From: Planctomycetales bacterium
GTDB lineage: Bacteria; Planctomycetota; Planctomycetia; Planctomycetales; Planctomycetaceae
NCBI GenBank assembly: GCA_020050375.1
Contig: JAGVKR010000083.1
Location: 1-5,983, forward strand
DNA: 5,983 nucleotides
Direction: 5' to 3'
Shown: positions 5,460-5,983 of the stretch, piece after piece
Layout of the letters: each line of letters opens with the position of its first letter
How positions within the stretch are numbered: position 1 is the stretch's first letter
Notes under the pieces: generated by a model
Database searches by the model: none
Told to the model about the DNA's origin: nothing
What the model saw: the letters and a program-made list of their open reading frames with translations, nothing else
Program-made: the position numbers and the translations under genes

Positions 5460-5475
5460 GTGAATGGCCATTCAC
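5460..5475. repeat. 16-bp perfect palindrome over the FGE-gene stop
   Basis: GTGAATGGCCATTCAC reads the same on both strands and covers the TGA stop of the FGE-fold gene. It could be a dimeric-regulator site for the 225-aa gene, about 100 bases upstream of its ATG, or a weak 3' hairpin. A chance palindrome cannot be excluded. Confidence 0.4.
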
Positions 5476-5983
5476 CTTACCGTTCGCGCCACGCGGAATC
5501 CAGTGTGAAATGAGAGGTCTGCGTGCGCCCGGGAGGGGCGACGATTGGCAGCACGATGGTACTGGAGGACGTCCAACGTCGAGCCGCCCCGCTTGACGCG
5601 TTCCGCGTTCCACAATTCCGATTCCGGCTTTTCTCCGACGTCCGGTTGTTCTTCGACATCGCTTCCGTCGGCAACAATTTGCTCATACCGCTCCACAATC
5701 CATTCGGTCACATTTCCGTGCATGTCGAAAAACCCGAATCGATTCGGGCATAGCGAACCAACCGGCCAGTGGCGAGAGCGGGCGTTCTCCATGCTCCAGG
5801 CGAACCGGCGTCCCAAATCCAAATCGTTGCCCTACGAATACGCCGCAGTGCTTCCGGCGCGACAGGCGTATTCCCATTCGGCCTCGGACGGAAGGCGATA
5901 GCCGGTGCGCGAGAGATAGTCGGTTTCCGGCTCCATGTAGGTCGTGAGCTCAATTCCGGCGACTGTGCGGTAGCACCATTGAT
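5472..5983 (-). pseudogene. FGE/SUMF1-fold protein, C-terminal part, interrupted by in-frame TAG
   Basis: From the right edge the minus strand encodes 49 residues (ending in [19 protein letters not shown], then STAAYS), a TAG at 5834-5832, then 119 more residues in the same frame to TGA at 5474. Both halves belong to one formylglycine-generating-enzyme (FGE/sulfatase-modifying factor) fold: [15 protein letters not shown] before the stop; FGFFDMHGNVTEW, RVKRGGS and HTGFRVARTVR after it. The frame is kept exactly across the stop, so it is a nonsense change at a position that is aromatic in relatives as I recall them, not a frameshift. The two catalytic Cys of true FGE are absent after RGGS, so this was a generic FGE-fold domain. 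The N-terminus lies outside the window. A separate start after the TAG (TTG 5822) would give a fragment without the RLPSEAEW strand, so I call it a pseudogene. A sequencing error is the main alternative. Confidence 0.8.

Noticed and set aside
4772..5596. 274-codon plus-strand frame opposite the 225-aa gene and FGE gene
   Set aside because: The minus-strand gene has a strong ribosome binding site and better amino-acid pattern, and the frame extends across the FGE domain on the other strand.
5832..5834. TAG read as pyrrolysine or another recoded residue
   Set aside because: There is no pyl gene here, FGE-fold proteins are not known to use it, and a simple nonsense change or read error is far more likely.

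Overview
The window looks like chromosomal DNA from a GC-rich Gram-negative-type bacterium, most likely a member of the Planctomycetota. The supporting signs are a divergent ClpS adaptor with an extra C-terminal segment, a secreted SGNH/GDSL hydrolase with a long N-terminal domain, an FGE/SUMF1-fold protein of the kind common in that phylum, and a Kdo transferase. The assignment is an inference from protein style and has not been tested by a search.

Layout. 1-680 (minus) is the N-terminal part of an exported SGNH hydrolase running off the left edge. 681-1046 is a divergent intergenic region with a 61-bp near-perfect inverted repeat (749-809) and a head-to-head pair of short GTAG-type hairpins (939-998). 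1047-1397 (plus) encodes ClpS, followed by a stem-loop and a 69-aa uncharacterised protein (1507-1716, plus). These converge on a block of minus-strand genes: an FGE-fold gene broken by an in-frame TAG (5983-5472), a 225-aa orphan protein (5358-4681), an 83-aa protein with a lysine-rich tail (4571-4320), a family 2-type glycosyltransferase (4149-3223) and the Kdo transferase waaA (3070-1754). The gaps between these five genes are about 100-170 bp, so they share direction but are not a tight operon. The glycosyltransferase-waaA gap holds a second head-to-head hairpin pair (3102-3214).

How the genes fit together. WaaA adds Kdo to a lipid A precursor, so the organism probably makes an LPS-type outer membrane. 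The adjacent glycosyltransferase may act on the same or another surface glycan, but its motifs (DxH, GGSE, a late His) look more like polypeptide GalNAc-transferases than ordinary GT2 enzymes. ClpS is a housekeeping adaptor for Clp proteolysis and seems unconnected with the rest. The right third (FGE remnant plus 225-aa orphan) has the look of accessory DNA.

The most interesting items are the four related GTAG hairpins in two inverted pairs with paired stem substitutions (REP/BIME-like), the long inverted repeat upstream of clpS, the GalNAc-transferase-like metal site in the glycosyltransferase, the altered N-degron pocket in ClpS, and the nonsense codon in the FGE-fold gene. I see no CRISPR array, tRNA, rRNA, transposase gene or convincing new defence system.
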